A DNA stretch of 64,000 nucleotides from Moraxella sp035181385 (GTDB lineage: Bacteria; Pseudomonadota; Gammaproteobacteria; Pseudomonadales; Moraxellaceae), in contig NZ_JAXCJK010000001.1 of NCBI RefSeq assembly GCF_035181385.1, forward strand, positions 1-64,000, in the 5' to 3' direction. The position numbers were made by a program, and so were the translations under genes. Within the stretch, counting starts at the first letter, position 1, and each line of letters opens with the position of its first letter. Below, one piece after another: positions 25,880-35,668 of the stretch. A model generated the notes under the pieces. It worked only from the letters and a program-made list of their open reading frames with translations. It ran no database searches and had not been told where the DNA came from.

Positions 25880-26800
25880 TTATTTTAAGTGATTAATAGC
25901 ATGTGCAAACAAGTCATAAATCATTTGGTGTCTGTTAGTGTCGTCATCAAGTGTTGGATTAAACTCAGTGATTTCAAAGGCTTTAATATTGGGCAGTACC
26001 AAAACTTTATCAAAAATTTGTTTTATCTCATCAACGCCATAACCGTTTGGTTCTCGTGTGCCTGTGGCATATACAAGATTTTCATCTAGCGAATCAATAT
26101 CAAAACTGACATATACTGCGTCTGCCTGAGCCAAATTGCTACAAAGTTTATCAAGTACATCATCAAATTCTTGGCGGTGAGCATGAGCAGAATAGGCAAA
26201 GACACCATGTTTTTCAATCAAATGCTGTTCTGGCGACTCAAAACTTCTAAGCCCTAAAAAATACAAATCTTTGATGTTTAAATTGTCTGATGTGGATAAG
26301 TCTTTAAATGCCTGCCAAAGCTGTTTTTCGTCATCAGTAGGCATATTATTTGTGTGCTCATCGTTATCCACACCAAGTACAGCTGCTAAGGGCATGCCGT
26401 GCATATTGCCACTTGGCGTGGTATAAACGCTATGAATGTCAGCATGTGCATCAATCCATACCACAGCCACTTTTTTGTCTTTATGGGCATTTTTAAAACC
26501 TGACAGCAACCCAATTGCCCCTGAGTGATCACCTGAGATGATGATGGGTGTGGTCAGCTTGGCAATATGCTCAATGTGGTCAGCAACCTCTTGGTAAAAC
26601 GGCAATAAAAACTCAGCATATTTTAAATTGGTATATTGCGTACCTTGTACCTTGGCGGTGTTGGCATCATCAATGCTTAGTTGTTCAAAGCGTGCCGTAG
26701 GATAATGACTTTTGGCAAATTTAGCAAGTGCTACCACGCCTTGGTCGGTGCCATGCTTGCCCGCCCCCAAGTCTGAGCGTATTTCAATAAAATCTAGCAT
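25880..26800 (-). CDS. Arginase-family ureohydrolase
   Basis: The 306-residue protein has the three manganese-binding motifs of the family: GDHSGAIG (about 92-99), WIDAHADIH (about 118-126) and SFDIDSLDE (about 230-238), with a conserved ITEFNP further on. The probable reaction is arginine to ornithine and urea, though agmatinase and formimidoylglutamase share these motifs. Two oddities are the absence of a second Gly before DHS (SGDHS instead of GGDHS) and DE in place of the common DP. It lies 162 bases upstream of argS on the same strand. Confidence 0.85.
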   Translation of the reverse strand: MLDFIEIRSDLGAGKHGTDQGVVALAKFAKSHYPTARFEQLSIDDANTAKVQGTQYTNLKYAEFLLPFYQEVADHIEHIAKLTTPIIISGDHSGAIGLLSGFKNAHKDKKVAVVWIDAHADIHSVYTTPSGNMHGMPLAAVLGVDNDEHTNNMPTDDEKQLWQAFKDLSTSDNLNIKDLYFLGLRSFESPEQHLIEKHGVFAYSAHAHRQEFDDVLDKLCSNLAQADAVYVSFDIDSLDENLVYATGTREPNGYGVDEIKQIFDKVLVLPNIKAFEITEFNPTLDDDTNRHQMIYDLFAHAINHLK

Positions 26801-26989
26801 ACAAATCCCTTTTAAATCCTTTTGTTGTATAAATTTGTTGTATGAACTTTATGATAGCAAAGTTGTAAGTTAAGTCAAATATTTTTTTAGGTTGTCTGGA
26901 CAATCACGCCAAAACCGCCAACTCAAATATTGACCAATCCACAGTGTTATTAAAACCATTTAGTTGTGTGGTTTTTTGGTTGGTAGTGT

Positions 26990-29380
26990 TCACCTTTCAT
27001 TGTCTTCTTTACCTTTATTTCTTTTCTTTATTTTTTCTTTTTCTTGTTCGTCTTTGTCATCAATCTCCCATTTTAACAGGCGTTTGACGATTTTGCCAAA
27101 TAGGGTGCTTTTTTTATAATTGCCATGCTTATTTTTATCATTAATTGCCAAGCCTGTTAAAATCTGCAAGGCGTCATAGATTGTTTCGATGGCATAGATA
27201 TGAAATTGTCCATCTTTAACGCTTTGTACGATATGATCTGGCAACATGAGCTGATTGGTGTTGGATTTTGGAATGATGACGCCTTGCGTGCCTGTCAAGC
27301 CACGCTCAGCACACGCATCAAAAAAACCAATGATTTTCTCATTCACGCCACCAATTGCCTGAGCCTCTCCAAGCTGATTCATTGAACCTGTGATGGCAAG
27401 CGATTGATTGATGGGGATATTTGCAAGAGCAGACAGCAATACTGCACACTCAGCAAGCGTGGCAGAATCCCCATCAATATGTGCGTAGCTTTGTTCAAAG
27501 GCGAGACTTGCTGAAAAATTAAGCTCGGTAAATTCACTAAATAACGAGCGTAAAAAACTGGTCATAATAAGCATTCCTTTGGCATGCAAACTACCGCCCA
27601 ATTCCACATCTCTTTCAATATCTAAGATTTCACCTGTGCCAAATTTTGGTGTGATCAGTGCACTTAAGCGAGCAGGCAAACCAAATTCGCTATCGGCGTA
27701 AGCAATGATGGTCAGTGCGTTAATTTCCCCAATGGCATATCCGCTGGTTTTGATGAGTTGTTGTCCATTTCTAAATTCTTGCCAATAAAGTTCTTTAAGA
27801 TGGCTTTTGCGTTCTTTTATGTCGTTGAGTGCTTGTTTGACATGGTTGGCATTAACGGCATTGTCTTTGGGATTTAACAGATAATGGCGAGCTGATTCTA
27901 CAATCAACTGCATCAATCTGTCGCTGTGCAAATCTAATTTATCCTTATCATCAGCAAGAGCGGACAGCTCATCTAATATTGTAGCAAAGGCCGTGTTATC
28001 AAAAGTTGGTAGGTGCTGTGAGTGAATCATGTCCGCCATTTTAGTAACCAAAAAACGCTCGCTTTGGGCATTTCTGGGCAAAGTGTCGTTAAAGTCGGCA
28101 CGAATTTTAAACACGCTGTTAAACTCAGGTTCAAATTCTAGTAGCTCATAATATAAATCGGGTTCGCCAAGCAAAATTACTTTTACTGATAGGTCAATGG
28201 CATCAGGTTCAAGCGATACCGAGCCTGTTAAGGTCAGCATTTGTTCAAGGCTTGAAAGAGAGATTTTTTTGGATTGTAGAGCTCGTTTTAGCCCTTGCCA
28301 GGCATAGGGGTGCTCAAGCAAGGAAGATGCTTCTAATAATAGATATCCCCCATTGGCTCGGTGTAATGCACCTGCTCGAATCATGCTGGCATCAGTGACA
28401 ATTGTGCCAAGTTGGGTGGTGTGCTCGATGTGTCCAAGCAGATTTGGGTGCGTTGGCATATCTTCAAAGATGATGGGTGCACCGCTATTTGGTGCATGGG
28501 TTACCACAACATTGACATAATAGCGATTAGGGATATTACCAACTGTTTTTACCAAAAAGTCATCGTCGTGCTCAATGATGAATAAGATATTATCAATGAT
28601 GTCTTGTTCATAAGATTTTAAATATTGATCAATTTTTTTGTTATGGACTGCGTATTTTTTGCTGATGGGCGTCAATAATGGTGCGATGATTTTAGCAACA
28701 AGACTGTCGTGTAACTCGTCAATTTTTTGATTGACCTCATTTTCTAGCTCATCAAGTTTGATGTTAGTTTTGGTGAGCTGTTTTTGTAATTTCTCCAAGA
28801 TATTGTTATTGATGGGTTTTTTTTCATCAATGGGGGTAAATACGGCACGCTGATCGGCGGATTGTCGCAGTATCAAATTGTGTGTTTTGGCGGTTTCATT
28901 TAACTTATCAATGAGGGTGCGTTCGCTTTTTTGGGCGGTCTGTTTGATTGTGTTAATGCTGTTTTGATGGCTAATGCTGCTGAATTTGGTGAGGAGTTTT
29001 TGGTAGAGTGCCTGCCAAAGTTTGTGCATGTCCTTAGCAAAGATTGACCCTTGGCCGCTTGGTAGCGTTAAGGCGATAGGGTTTCTTGGGGTGTCAAAAT
29101 TATGCACATAAACCAAATCAGGTGGTGTGGCATCTGATTTGGTGCGTTCGCTCAAAAATCGTGTGATGATGGTGCGTTTGCCCAGCCCATTTTCACCCAC
29201 CGCAAAGACATGATAGCCATTAGCTTTGATGTCTAAGGCGGTATTGATGGCGTTCATGGCCCGATTTTGCCCAAAAGATACCTCAAAGCTGTCATTGGCG
29301 GTTGGGAGGCTGACAGGGTCGGTGTAGCGTTTTAAGGTGGTGTGTGGCAAGCGGTAATGGTTATTGTTGGCTGTATTCAT
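26990..29380 (-). CDS. Lon-related AAA+ protease (YcbZ/LonB-like)
   Basis: The 796 residues match the family with an N-terminal ATPase domain and a C-terminal Lon protease domain. Walker A is GENGLGKRT (residues 62-70). The catalytic Ser lies in HIDGDSATLAE and the Lys in GGVNEKIIGFFD. The middle contains a coiled-coil stretch (KLQKQLTKTNIKLDELENEV). The C-terminus is very charged (KDEQEKEKIKKRNKGKEDNER). It differs from housekeeping Lon in lacking the LAN domain. Cytosolic ATP-dependent proteolysis is the likely role; substrates are unknown. Confidence 0.9.
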   Translation of the reverse strand: MNTANNNHYRLPHTTLKRYTDPVSLPTANDSFEVSFGQNRAMNAINTALDIKANGYHVFAVGENGLGKRTIITRFLSERTKSDATPPDLVYVHNFDTPRNPIALTLPSGQGSIFAKDMHKLWQALYQKLLTKFSSISHQNSINTIKQTAQKSERTLIDKLNETAKTHNLILRQSADQRAVFTPIDEKKPINNNILEKLQKQLTKTNIKLDELENEVNQKIDELHDSLVAKIIAPLLTPISKKYAVHNKKIDQYLKSYEQDIIDNILFIIEHDDDFLVKTVGNIPNRYYVNVVVTHAPNSGAPIIFEDMPTHPNLLGHIEHTTQLGTIVTDASMIRAGALHRANGGYLLLEASSLLEHPYAWQGLKRALQSKKISLSSLEQMLTLTGSVSLEPDAIDLSVKVILLGEPDLYYELLEFEPEFNSVFKIRADFNDTLPRNAQSERFLVTKMADMIHSQHLPTFDNTAFATILDELSALADDKDKLDLHSDRLMQLIVESARHYLLNPKDNAVNANHVKQALNDIKERKSHLKELYWQEFRNGQQLIKTSGYAIGEINALTIIAYADSEFGLPARLSALITPKFGTGEILDIERDVELGGSLHAKGMLIMTSFLRSLFSEFTELNFSASLAFEQSYAHIDGDSATLAECAVLLSALANIPINQSLAITGSMNQLGEAQAIGGVNEKIIGFFDACAERGLTGTQGVIIPKSNTNQLMLPDHIVQSVKDGQFHIYAIETIYDALQILTGLAINDKNKHGNYKKSTLFGKIVKRLLKWEIDDKDEQEKEKIKKRNKGKEDNER

Positions 29381-29719
29381 AAATGTATCAAATTAAAAAA
29401 GTCTGTTTTAAGGTTATTGGTTAAATTTATTTTTAGGGTGAGCTGCTGATTTTTTTTATCCAGTTTTGATTGTCATTAAAACCTTGGTGCATTTGCAATA
29501 AAATGGTCATCTTGCTTAACTTGGTTTTTGATGTGTTTTGCCTGATTTGGTTTTGTGAATGCAAATGTTTGATTTTGTCGTACAATTTTACCAAAAAATA
29601 AAGCAGTGAAATGGTCTTGATGGGTTTTGTAAAATGCTCAAAGTGGCTGATGCTAGGGCTATTTTAACATAATAAAACATGGTAAAATAGCCAGTATTGT
29701 AAATACTGACAAAATTAAA
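29381..29719. other. Divergent regulatory region between the Lon-like gene and rsmG
   Basis: No gene is visible in this 339-base AT-rich stretch. Its right end carries two adjacent exact inverted repeats (29657-29692 and 29692-29708). A 79-codon leftward frame at 29588-29827 overlaps rsmG and has no family resemblance. Confidence 0.55.
29657..29708 (+). promoter_or_regulatory. Two consecutive inverted repeats just upstream of rsmG
   Basis: GGCTATTTTA (29657-29666) is exactly inverted as TAAAATAGCC (29683-29692). Directly after it CAGTATT (29692-29698) is exactly inverted as AATACTG (29702-29708) with a 3-base loop. rsmG starts 12 bases later, and no clear ribosome-binding site lies between, so the hairpins could control translation or serve as operators. 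Confidence 0.45.
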
Positions 29720-30379
29720 ATGATGACTTACCATAAAATTTCTGCATATGCCGATGGCTTTGCTGGCGATTTGGAGCGTTTTGCCAATGAGTTGAATTTG
29801 ACCTTTACTGATGTACAGATTGGTCAATTATTAAAATATTTAGACGGTCTGCTTTTGTGGACTAAGGCCTACAATCTTACGGCCATCACCGCACCAAAAG
29901 AGGCATTTGTTAAGCATATTTTGGATTGTTTGGCCATCATTGCATATTTGCCATTTAATGATCAATCAAGCGTGAGCCTACTTGATATTGGCACAGGGGC
30001 AGGATTGCCATCGGTCATCATTGCGATCATGCGACCTGACTGGCAGATTACCGCACTTGACAGTAACGGCAAAAAAGTTCGTTTCATTCGTCAGATGGTC
30101 AGTGAGCTTAATCTTAATAATGTCACGCCTGTGGCAAGTCGTATTGAAGATTTTGATGGGGCGTTTGATGTGATTACCTCTCGTGCTTTTGCCAGCCTTG
30201 ATGACTTTGTTAATCTTGCCAAGTTGTACTTAAAAGTAGATGGTGTACTGTATGCGATGAAAGGCAAATCACCAAGCGTAGATGATTTTGCCAATCTAGA
30301 TGATTGGCGAATTGATGTTAAGGCAATTTGTGTGCCAAATTTGATGGAAGAACGCTGTGTGGTGTATCTGAAAAAATAA
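29720..30379 (+). CDS. rsmG: 16S rRNA (guanine527-N7)-methyltransferase RsmG
   Basis: RsmG (GidB) methylates G527 of 16S rRNA using SAM. The 219 residues show the GidB signature LDIGTGAGLPSVIIAIMRPDW (motif I), ALDSNGKKVRFIRQ, ITSRAFASLDDFV and YAMKGKSP. Two adjacent ATG codons are possible starts. It precedes parA and parB, a classical gene order next to the chromosome origin in many bacteria, but no mnmG and no oriC is seen here. Confidence 0.96.
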   Translation: MMTYHKISAYADGFAGDLERFANELNLTFTDVQIGQLLKYLDGLLLWTKAYNLTAITAPKEAFVKHILDCLAIIAYLPFNDQSSVSLLDIGTGAGLPSVIIAIMRPDWQITALDSNGKKVRFIRQMVSELNLNNVTPVASRIEDFDGAFDVITSRAFASLDDFVNLAKLYLKVDGVLYAMKGKSPSVDDFANLDDWRIDVKAICVPNLMEERCVVYLKK

Positions 30380-30435
30380 TTTATTATTTTTTGACATTTA
30401 TTTTTAATTATTTGAGTGATTTTGAAGGGGTGTTT

Positions 30436-31254
30436 ATGGAAATCATTGCAGTCGCCAACCAAAAAGGTGGTGTGGGAAAGACGACAACGGCAGTAAATTT
30501 AGCCGCAGCGTTGGCCGTGATTGGCAAAAAAAAGGTTTTGCTCATTGACCTAGATCCACAAGGTAATGCCACAACAGGAGCGGGGCTTGACAAGAATGAA
30601 CTCAAAAAAAGCATTGTTGATGTATTGCTTGATGAGACGAAGCTACACAAGGTGATTGAAAAAAATACGCAAGCAGGCTTTGATGTGGCAGGAGCCAATC
30701 GTGATTTGGCAGGCATTGATATGTCTTTGTCCGATGTTGAAGATGCGCCATTTTTGCTAAAAAAGGCCATCGAGTTGGCCAAAAAAAGTGGCAAATTTAC
30801 TTATGACTATGTCATCATGGATTGTGCACCCAGCCTGAGTATCTTGACGGTGAACGCACTTGTTGCTGCTAAAAATGTCATCATTCCTATGCAATGTGAG
30901 TATTATGCACTAGAAGGGGTGGCAGACTTGATTGATACCATTAGGCGTCTAAAAGCAATCAATGAAGAGCTTCATGTGCGAGGTGTGGTGCGTACGATGT
31001 TTGATGGACGAAGCACGCTTGCCCAAGATGTCTCTGCTGAACTTGAAAATTATTTTGGTGAATTGTTGTATAATACCACCATACCCAGAAGTGTGCGTCT
31101 GGCGGAAGCACCAAGTTTTGGGCAGTCAATTTTTGGCTATGAAAAATCGTCTAAAGGGGCAATTGCTTATCATGCACTCATGAATGAGGTCATTAAGCAG
31201 TCAGATGAACCTAAGCTATTTGAAGCAAAAGTTCGTGCACAGTTTGATTGGTAG
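30436..31254 (+). CDS. parA: Chromosome partitioning ATPase ParA
   Basis: ParA is a Walker-type DNA-binding ATPase that moves ParB-bound origin regions apart. The 272 residues begin MEIIAVANQKGGVGKTTTAV with the deviant Walker A at residues 10-17, then LLIDLDPQGNATTGAG and YVIMDCAPSLSILTVNA. The frame is open a further 36 codons upstream into rsmG, but the ATG at 30436 has GAAGGGG before it and matches the family start. Chromosomal type (Soj) rather than plasmid type is suggested by the short N-terminus. Confidence 0.95.
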   Translation: MEIIAVANQKGGVGKTTTAVNLAAALAVIGKKKVLLIDLDPQGNATTGAGLDKNELKKSIVDVLLDETKLHKVIEKNTQAGFDVAGANRDLAGIDMSLSDVEDAPFLLKKAIELAKKSGKFTYDYVIMDCAPSLSILTVNALVAAKNVIIPMQCEYYALEGVADLIDTIRRLKAINEELHVRGVVRTMFDGRSTLAQDVSAELENYFGELLYNTTIPRSVRLAEAPSFGQSIFGYEKSSKGAIAYHALMNEVIKQSDEPKLFEAKVRAQFDW

Positions 31255-31368
31255 TGAGTGTGGTTGTTTGGCAAATTCATCAAATAAAATCACAAAATTA
31301 TGCTAAAATACTGATTTTATTTGCATGGCTAATGTTGGCTGTTTATTGGGTGAAAACTGGAAATTAAC

Positions 31369-32469
31369 ATGAAAAAGCGTGGACTTGGTACAAAGCGTGG
31401 CTTAGATGCGATTATTGGTGATATCAAAAGAGAAAGACAAATCTCTATTGGTGAAATTCTACCTGAGCAAAAGGCACCCATGGCTTTGGCCGATTTGGAC
31501 GCACAGTCAGATGTGGCAAAGGGTACAAAAGCAAAATATCAAGATGCCAAGTTGACCGATTTTAGCCTACTTGATGATGAAGTGAGCATTGGTAAAGCTA
31601 AAAAACCCAAGAAGAAATCTAAAAATAAAAAAGATGGTGATAATACTCAACCTACTGAGCAAGTTACGCTGGTTCAGATTGACATTAATCGCTTGCAGTC
31701 AGGCAAGTATCAACCACGCCGTGAGATTAAAGAAGAGGCGCTAAGTGAGCTTGCCAGTTCTATCAGGCAACATGGTGTAATGCAGCCGATTGTCATTCGT
31801 CCGCTATTATCTGGTGAAAATAAGACGAGTGGCTCTGTAACCCATGAAATTATTGCGGGTGAACGCCGCTGGCGTGCTGCCAAGATTGCAGGTCTGACCA
31901 GTATTCCTGCCATTGAACGCATCTTATCTGATGAGATAGCCATTGCACTTGCACTGATTGAAAATATCCAGCGTGAAGACTTAAATGTATTAGAGCAGGC
32001 CATGGCCTTACAAAGATTTCACACCGAATTTGGCATGAGTCATGCGATGATAGCCGATGTTGTGGGTAAGGCTCGTGCGACCGTATCAAATCTTTTGCGT
32101 TTAAATAATTTGCATGATGTTGTTAAAGGATATATACAAGAAGGGCTTCTTGACATGGGTCACGCACGAACATTGCTTGCTTTGTCGAGCAAACAACAGC
32201 CCATCATTGCCAAAAAAATCATTAACGCCAAAATGACCGTGCGTGAGGCCGAAAAATTAGTCAAGTCCATCTTAAATCCCGAGCCTAGCAAAAAAGACAC
32301 GATCACCAGTCATGAAATTCTTACGCTTAGCCAAAAAATCTCTGATGTTTTAGGTGCATCTACCAAAATCAAACAGGGCAAAGATGGCAAGGGTAGTGTT
32401 GAGATATTTTTTCATGATGATGAGCAGTTGCAGGGCTTATTAATGCAATTTGGTATTAATGATCATTGA
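31369..32469 (+). CDS. parB: Chromosome partitioning protein ParB
   Basis: ParB binds parS sites and spreads as a CTP-dependent clamp. The 366 residues start with the conserved KRGLGTKRGLDAIIGD (ParA-interacting end), then a long, lysine-rich, probably disordered linker (about 20-98) unusual in length, then the CTP-binding domain (YQPRREI, GERRWRA at 163-169), a helix-turn-helix around MIADVVGKARATVSNLLRL, and the C-terminal dimerisation domain. A 114-base gap separates it from parA. I saw no parS-like sequence in the window. Confidence 0.94.
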   Translation: MKKRGLGTKRGLDAIIGDIKRERQISIGEILPEQKAPMALADLDAQSDVAKGTKAKYQDAKLTDFSLLDDEVSIGKAKKPKKKSKNKKDGDNTQPTEQVTLVQIDINRLQSGKYQPRREIKEEALSELASSIRQHGVMQPIVIRPLLSGENKTSGSVTHEIIAGERRWRAAKIAGLTSIPAIERILSDEIAIALALIENIQREDLNVLEQAMALQRFHTEFGMSHAMIADVVGKARATVSNLLRLNNLHDVVKGYIQEGLLDMGHARTLLALSSKQQPIIAKKIINAKMTVREAEKLVKSILNPEPSKKDTITSHEILTLSQKISDVLGASTKIKQGKDGKGSVEIFFHDDEQLQGLLMQFGINDH

Positions 32470-32656
32470 TTAGTTAATTGACTAATCAACTGATTGGATT
32501 TTGTTATTTTGTTGATTGGTCATCAGTCGGCATCACATGGGGAGCTTTTTTGGTGATTTAAATGGTTTGATAAACCATTTGCTTTGCCAAAAACGCCATG
32601 CTAAAAACACCATATTGCCATTCATCTTAAAACACCACCGCAAAAAAAGACATTTC

Positions 32657-34435
32657 ATGCACACTTCTGATAGCAAACCCACACACCAACAAGATTTTGA
32701 ACAAATAAACAAAACTGCCGTTTTTCGGCGGTTGGTGTCTTATTTAAAACCATATTGGTGGGCATTCATCTTAGCGATGGTTGGCTTTACCATCAGTGCA
32801 GGCAGTGAGGTGGCTGGTGCTAAGCTGTTTGAGTACATCATTGAAGCCATTGAGCATAACGATAATGTGCGTAAGTTTTGGTTTCCGTTTTTGGTAATTT
32901 TGCTGTTTGTGTTTCGTGGTGTCGGTGTGTTTTTGGGCAGTTATTATACAGCGGTCATGGCACGCAGTCTTGTGTATCTTTTACGCATTGAAGTCTTTAA
33001 TAAACTGCTTTGCTTGCCATCAGAGTTTTATCTTAATAATCCTGCTGGTACGATTTCATCAAAACTCATTTTTGATGTTGAACAGGTAACAGCAGCCACA
33101 ACCGAATCTATGGCAACGCTCTTAAAAGACGGCTTGACGGTTACGGCGTTGTTTGGTTTTTTGTTTTATACCAATTGGCGATTGACTTTGGTATTGATGA
33201 TTATCGTACCACCGATTTTTTGGATCATCAGATTTGTTTCCAAGCGTTTTGCCATGTTGTCTATGGGTGTGCAAGACACCATGAGTGCGGTCAGTCATAT
33301 CACCAATGAAGCCATTACAGGCTATCAGGTGGTAAAAAATTACAGTGGTCAGATTTATGAAGCACAAAGATTTAAAAAAGCATCTTTGGATAACTTAAAT
33401 AAAGGTTTGCAAATCACCATTTTGGCTGCCATCAATTCACCTGTGATTCAGTTGCTTATGGCAACAGGTATGTGTTTTGTGATTTGGTTGTCGCTTCGTC
33501 CTGAGATGTTGGGTGATACAAGTGCTGGCGAGTTTTCTGCATATTTAGTAGCAGCGGTATCTTTGGCTCGTCCTGTTAAGGCATTGACTGATGTCAATCA
33601 AAAGTTACAGCGTGGCATTGCAGCGGGCGTATCAGTTTTTATGCTGATTGACGAAACTGAGGAAAAAGATGATGGGGTGCTAATGCCCATCATTACTGGC
33701 GACATCAGTTTTAAAGATGTTGATTTGACTTATGAAAGTGGCACGCAAGCGATTAAAAAATTCAGCCTTGATATCAAGGCAGGAGAAACGATAGCGGTGG
33801 TCGGTCGGTCAGGCTCTGGCAAAACCACGCTTGTTAATCTGCTGACCCGTTCACTCAATCCAACAGCTGGGCGGATTTATATTGATGGTACGCCCATTGA
33901 TGAGATTAGGCTGTCATCGTTGCGTGAACAAATTTCAATGGTTAATCAGCAAGTTACGCTTTTTTTGGACACGGTGGCACATAATATTGCCTATGGGGCA
34001 TTATCTAACAAATCTCGTGATGAGATTATTTGTGCCAGTAAGGCTGCCTATGCCCATGAATTCATCATGGATTTGCCAAATGGCTATGACAGTTTTATTG
34101 GGGCAGAAGGGCTGCAACTTTCTGGTGGGCAACGCCAAAGGCTGTCTATTGCAAGAGCTTTACTCAAAGATGCTCCGATTTTAATTTTAGATGAGGCAAC
34201 TTCTGCCTTGGATAATGAAAGTGAGTTTTATATTCAAAAAGCATTGGAAGCTGTAATGAAAGGGCGTACCACGCTTGTGATTGCACATCGTTTATCTACC
34301 ATACAAAATGCTGACCGTATCATCGTCATGGATCAAGGTCAAATCATCGAGATGGGCACGCATGATGAGTTGTTGACCAAAGGTGGTATGTATCGCACCA
34401 TGTATGAACGCACTTTTGATGAGACAGCCAAGTAA
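32657..34435 (+). CDS. msbA: Lipid A export ABC transporter MsbA
   Basis: MsbA flips lipid A-core across the inner membrane. The 592 residues form an N-terminal six-helix domain and a C-terminal ATPase with Walker A GRSGSGKTT, signature LSGGQRQR, and Walker B ILILDEATSALD. The frame is open 47 codons upstream with a basic, non-conserved leader; the ATG at 32657 (MHTSDSKPTHQQ) gives the family length (582 in E. coli). lpxK and kdsB follow, the conserved lipid A/Kdo cluster. Confidence 0.95.
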   Translation: MHTSDSKPTHQQDFEQINKTAVFRRLVSYLKPYWWAFILAMVGFTISAGSEVAGAKLFEYIIEAIEHNDNVRKFWFPFLVILLFVFRGVGVFLGSYYTAVMARSLVYLLRIEVFNKLLCLPSEFYLNNPAGTISSKLIFDVEQVTAATTESMATLLKDGLTVTALFGFLFYTNWRLTLVLMIIVPPIFWIIRFVSKRFAMLSMGVQDTMSAVSHITNEAITGYQVVKNYSGQIYEAQRFKKASLDNLNKGLQITILAAINSPVIQLLMATGMCFVIWLSLRPEMLGDTSAGEFSAYLVAAVSLARPVKALTDVNQKLQRGIAAGVSVFMLIDETEEKDDGVLMPIITGDISFKDVDLTYESGTQAIKKFSLDIKAGETIAVVGRSGSGKTTLVNLLTRSLNPTAGRIYIDGTPIDEIRLSSLREQISMVNQQVTLFLDTVAHNIAYGALSNKSRDEIICASKAAYAHEFIMDLPNGYDSFIGAEGLQLSGGQRQRLSIARALLKDAPILILDEATSALDNESEFYIQKALEAVMKGRTTLVIAHRLSTIQNADRIIVMDQGQIIEMGTHDELLTKGGMYRTMYERTFDETAK

Positions 34436-34490
34436 ACGGCAAACTTAAAAAAATAAAGTGAGTAGATTTAACAGATAGGGCGTAAAGCAG

Positions 34491-35504
34491 ATGAATCAGA
34501 TAGAATTACTCATCAATAAAGCATGGGAGAAAAATTCCCCCATGCTTACCGCACTTGCTCCTTTATCCGCTTTATATGGTATGGCAGCAAGAGTGCATCA
34601 GTCGCTTTATGATGGTGGGCGACTGACCAAATACCATGCCCCAGTCCCTGTGATGGTCATTGGCAATATCACAGTGGGTGGCAGTGGCAAGACTCCGCTC
34701 ATCATTGCTTTGGTTAAATATTTGCAAAGTAAAAAAATCAATGTGGGAGTGGTCAGTCGTGGTTATGGTCGGTCGGACAAAGTCCCTGCCATCGTCAAGG
34801 CAGATAGTGAACCGACAAAAGTGGGCGACGAGCCATGTTTGATTGTATCTGAGACTGTCGTGCCAATGGCGGTGGGGGTAAATCGTGGTCAGGCAATTGA
34901 TTTATTGATACAAAATTACCCAAATTTACAGCTCATCATCAGTGATGATGGGTTACAACACCACGCCTTGTATCGTGATGCTGAATGGATAGTGGTAGAT
35001 GGGGTGCGTGGTTTTGGTAATGGCAAATTATTTCCGCAAGGATTTTTGCGTGAGTCGATAAAACGCCTAGATGGGGCGACTGTGATTTATCATGACAACC
35101 GATCTGACTGTTATGATGATAATGCTTTACTGATGCACCTTATGCCAAGTACGCCCACACCTTTATTGTCAAGTGATCGTACGCTACATCCCCAACAAGT
35201 CTATGCTGTGAGTGGTATTGGCTACCCTGTGCGTTTTTTTAAAACACTTGCTGATTTGGGTTTTGCTGTCGTAGAAAAACCTTTTGGCGACCATCATAAC
35301 TTTACCCTTGATGATTTAATGGAGCTTGCAGACCTACCCATCATAGTTACCAGCAAAGATGCGGTTAAACTGCGTGAGCTTGCTAAGACTTTGCCACACA
35401 TTATTTTTGATAACATTTGGGTATTGCCTGTGCAAGCAGTGCTATCAAAGAGTATTTATGATGAAATGGATAAGGTTTTGATGAGCCTTGGGATTAAAAT
35501 CTGA
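34491..35504 (+). CDS. lpxK: Tetraacyldisaccharide 4'-kinase LpxK
   Basis: LpxK phosphorylates the lipid A precursor at the inner membrane. The 337 residues have an N-terminal hydrophobic helix (about 17-35), the P-loop GNITVGGSGKTP (about 58-69), SRGYGR, GDEPCLI, and DDGLQHHAL with the catalytic Asp and His. It lies 55 bases after msbA and upstream of kdsB. Confidence 0.96.
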   Translation: MNQIELLINKAWEKNSPMLTALAPLSALYGMAARVHQSLYDGGRLTKYHAPVPVMVIGNITVGGSGKTPLIIALVKYLQSKKINVGVVSRGYGRSDKVPAIVKADSEPTKVGDEPCLIVSETVVPMAVGVNRGQAIDLLIQNYPNLQLIISDDGLQHHALYRDAEWIVVDGVRGFGNGKLFPQGFLRESIKRLDGATVIYHDNRSDCYDDNALLMHLMPSTPTPLLSSDRTLHPQQVYAVSGIGYPVRFFKTLADLGFAVVEKPFGDHHNFTLDDLMELADLPIIVTSKDAVKLRELAKTLPHIIFDNIWVLPVQAVLSKSIYDEMDKVLMSLGIKI

Positions 35505-35668
35505 CAAAATTGAGTGCATTATCCATCTTGTGAGCATGATTGATGGGTGATGTACTTTTTTTAATAAAACCATTTTAATCAAATAGTAAGTTTGACGCTG
35601 CTTTTATTTTGTCGGATTTTGCTTTACAATGAACCTTAATTCATCATCAAATCATATACTTAAATATT

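Noticed and set aside
26952..26975. Hairpin after the Lon-like gene as its terminator
   Set aside because: The stem is only 7 bp and the minus-strand T run is short, so support is weak.
32516..32656. 47-codon N-terminal extension of msbA
   Set aside because: The basic leader is not family-like, and the protein already has the usual length from 32657.
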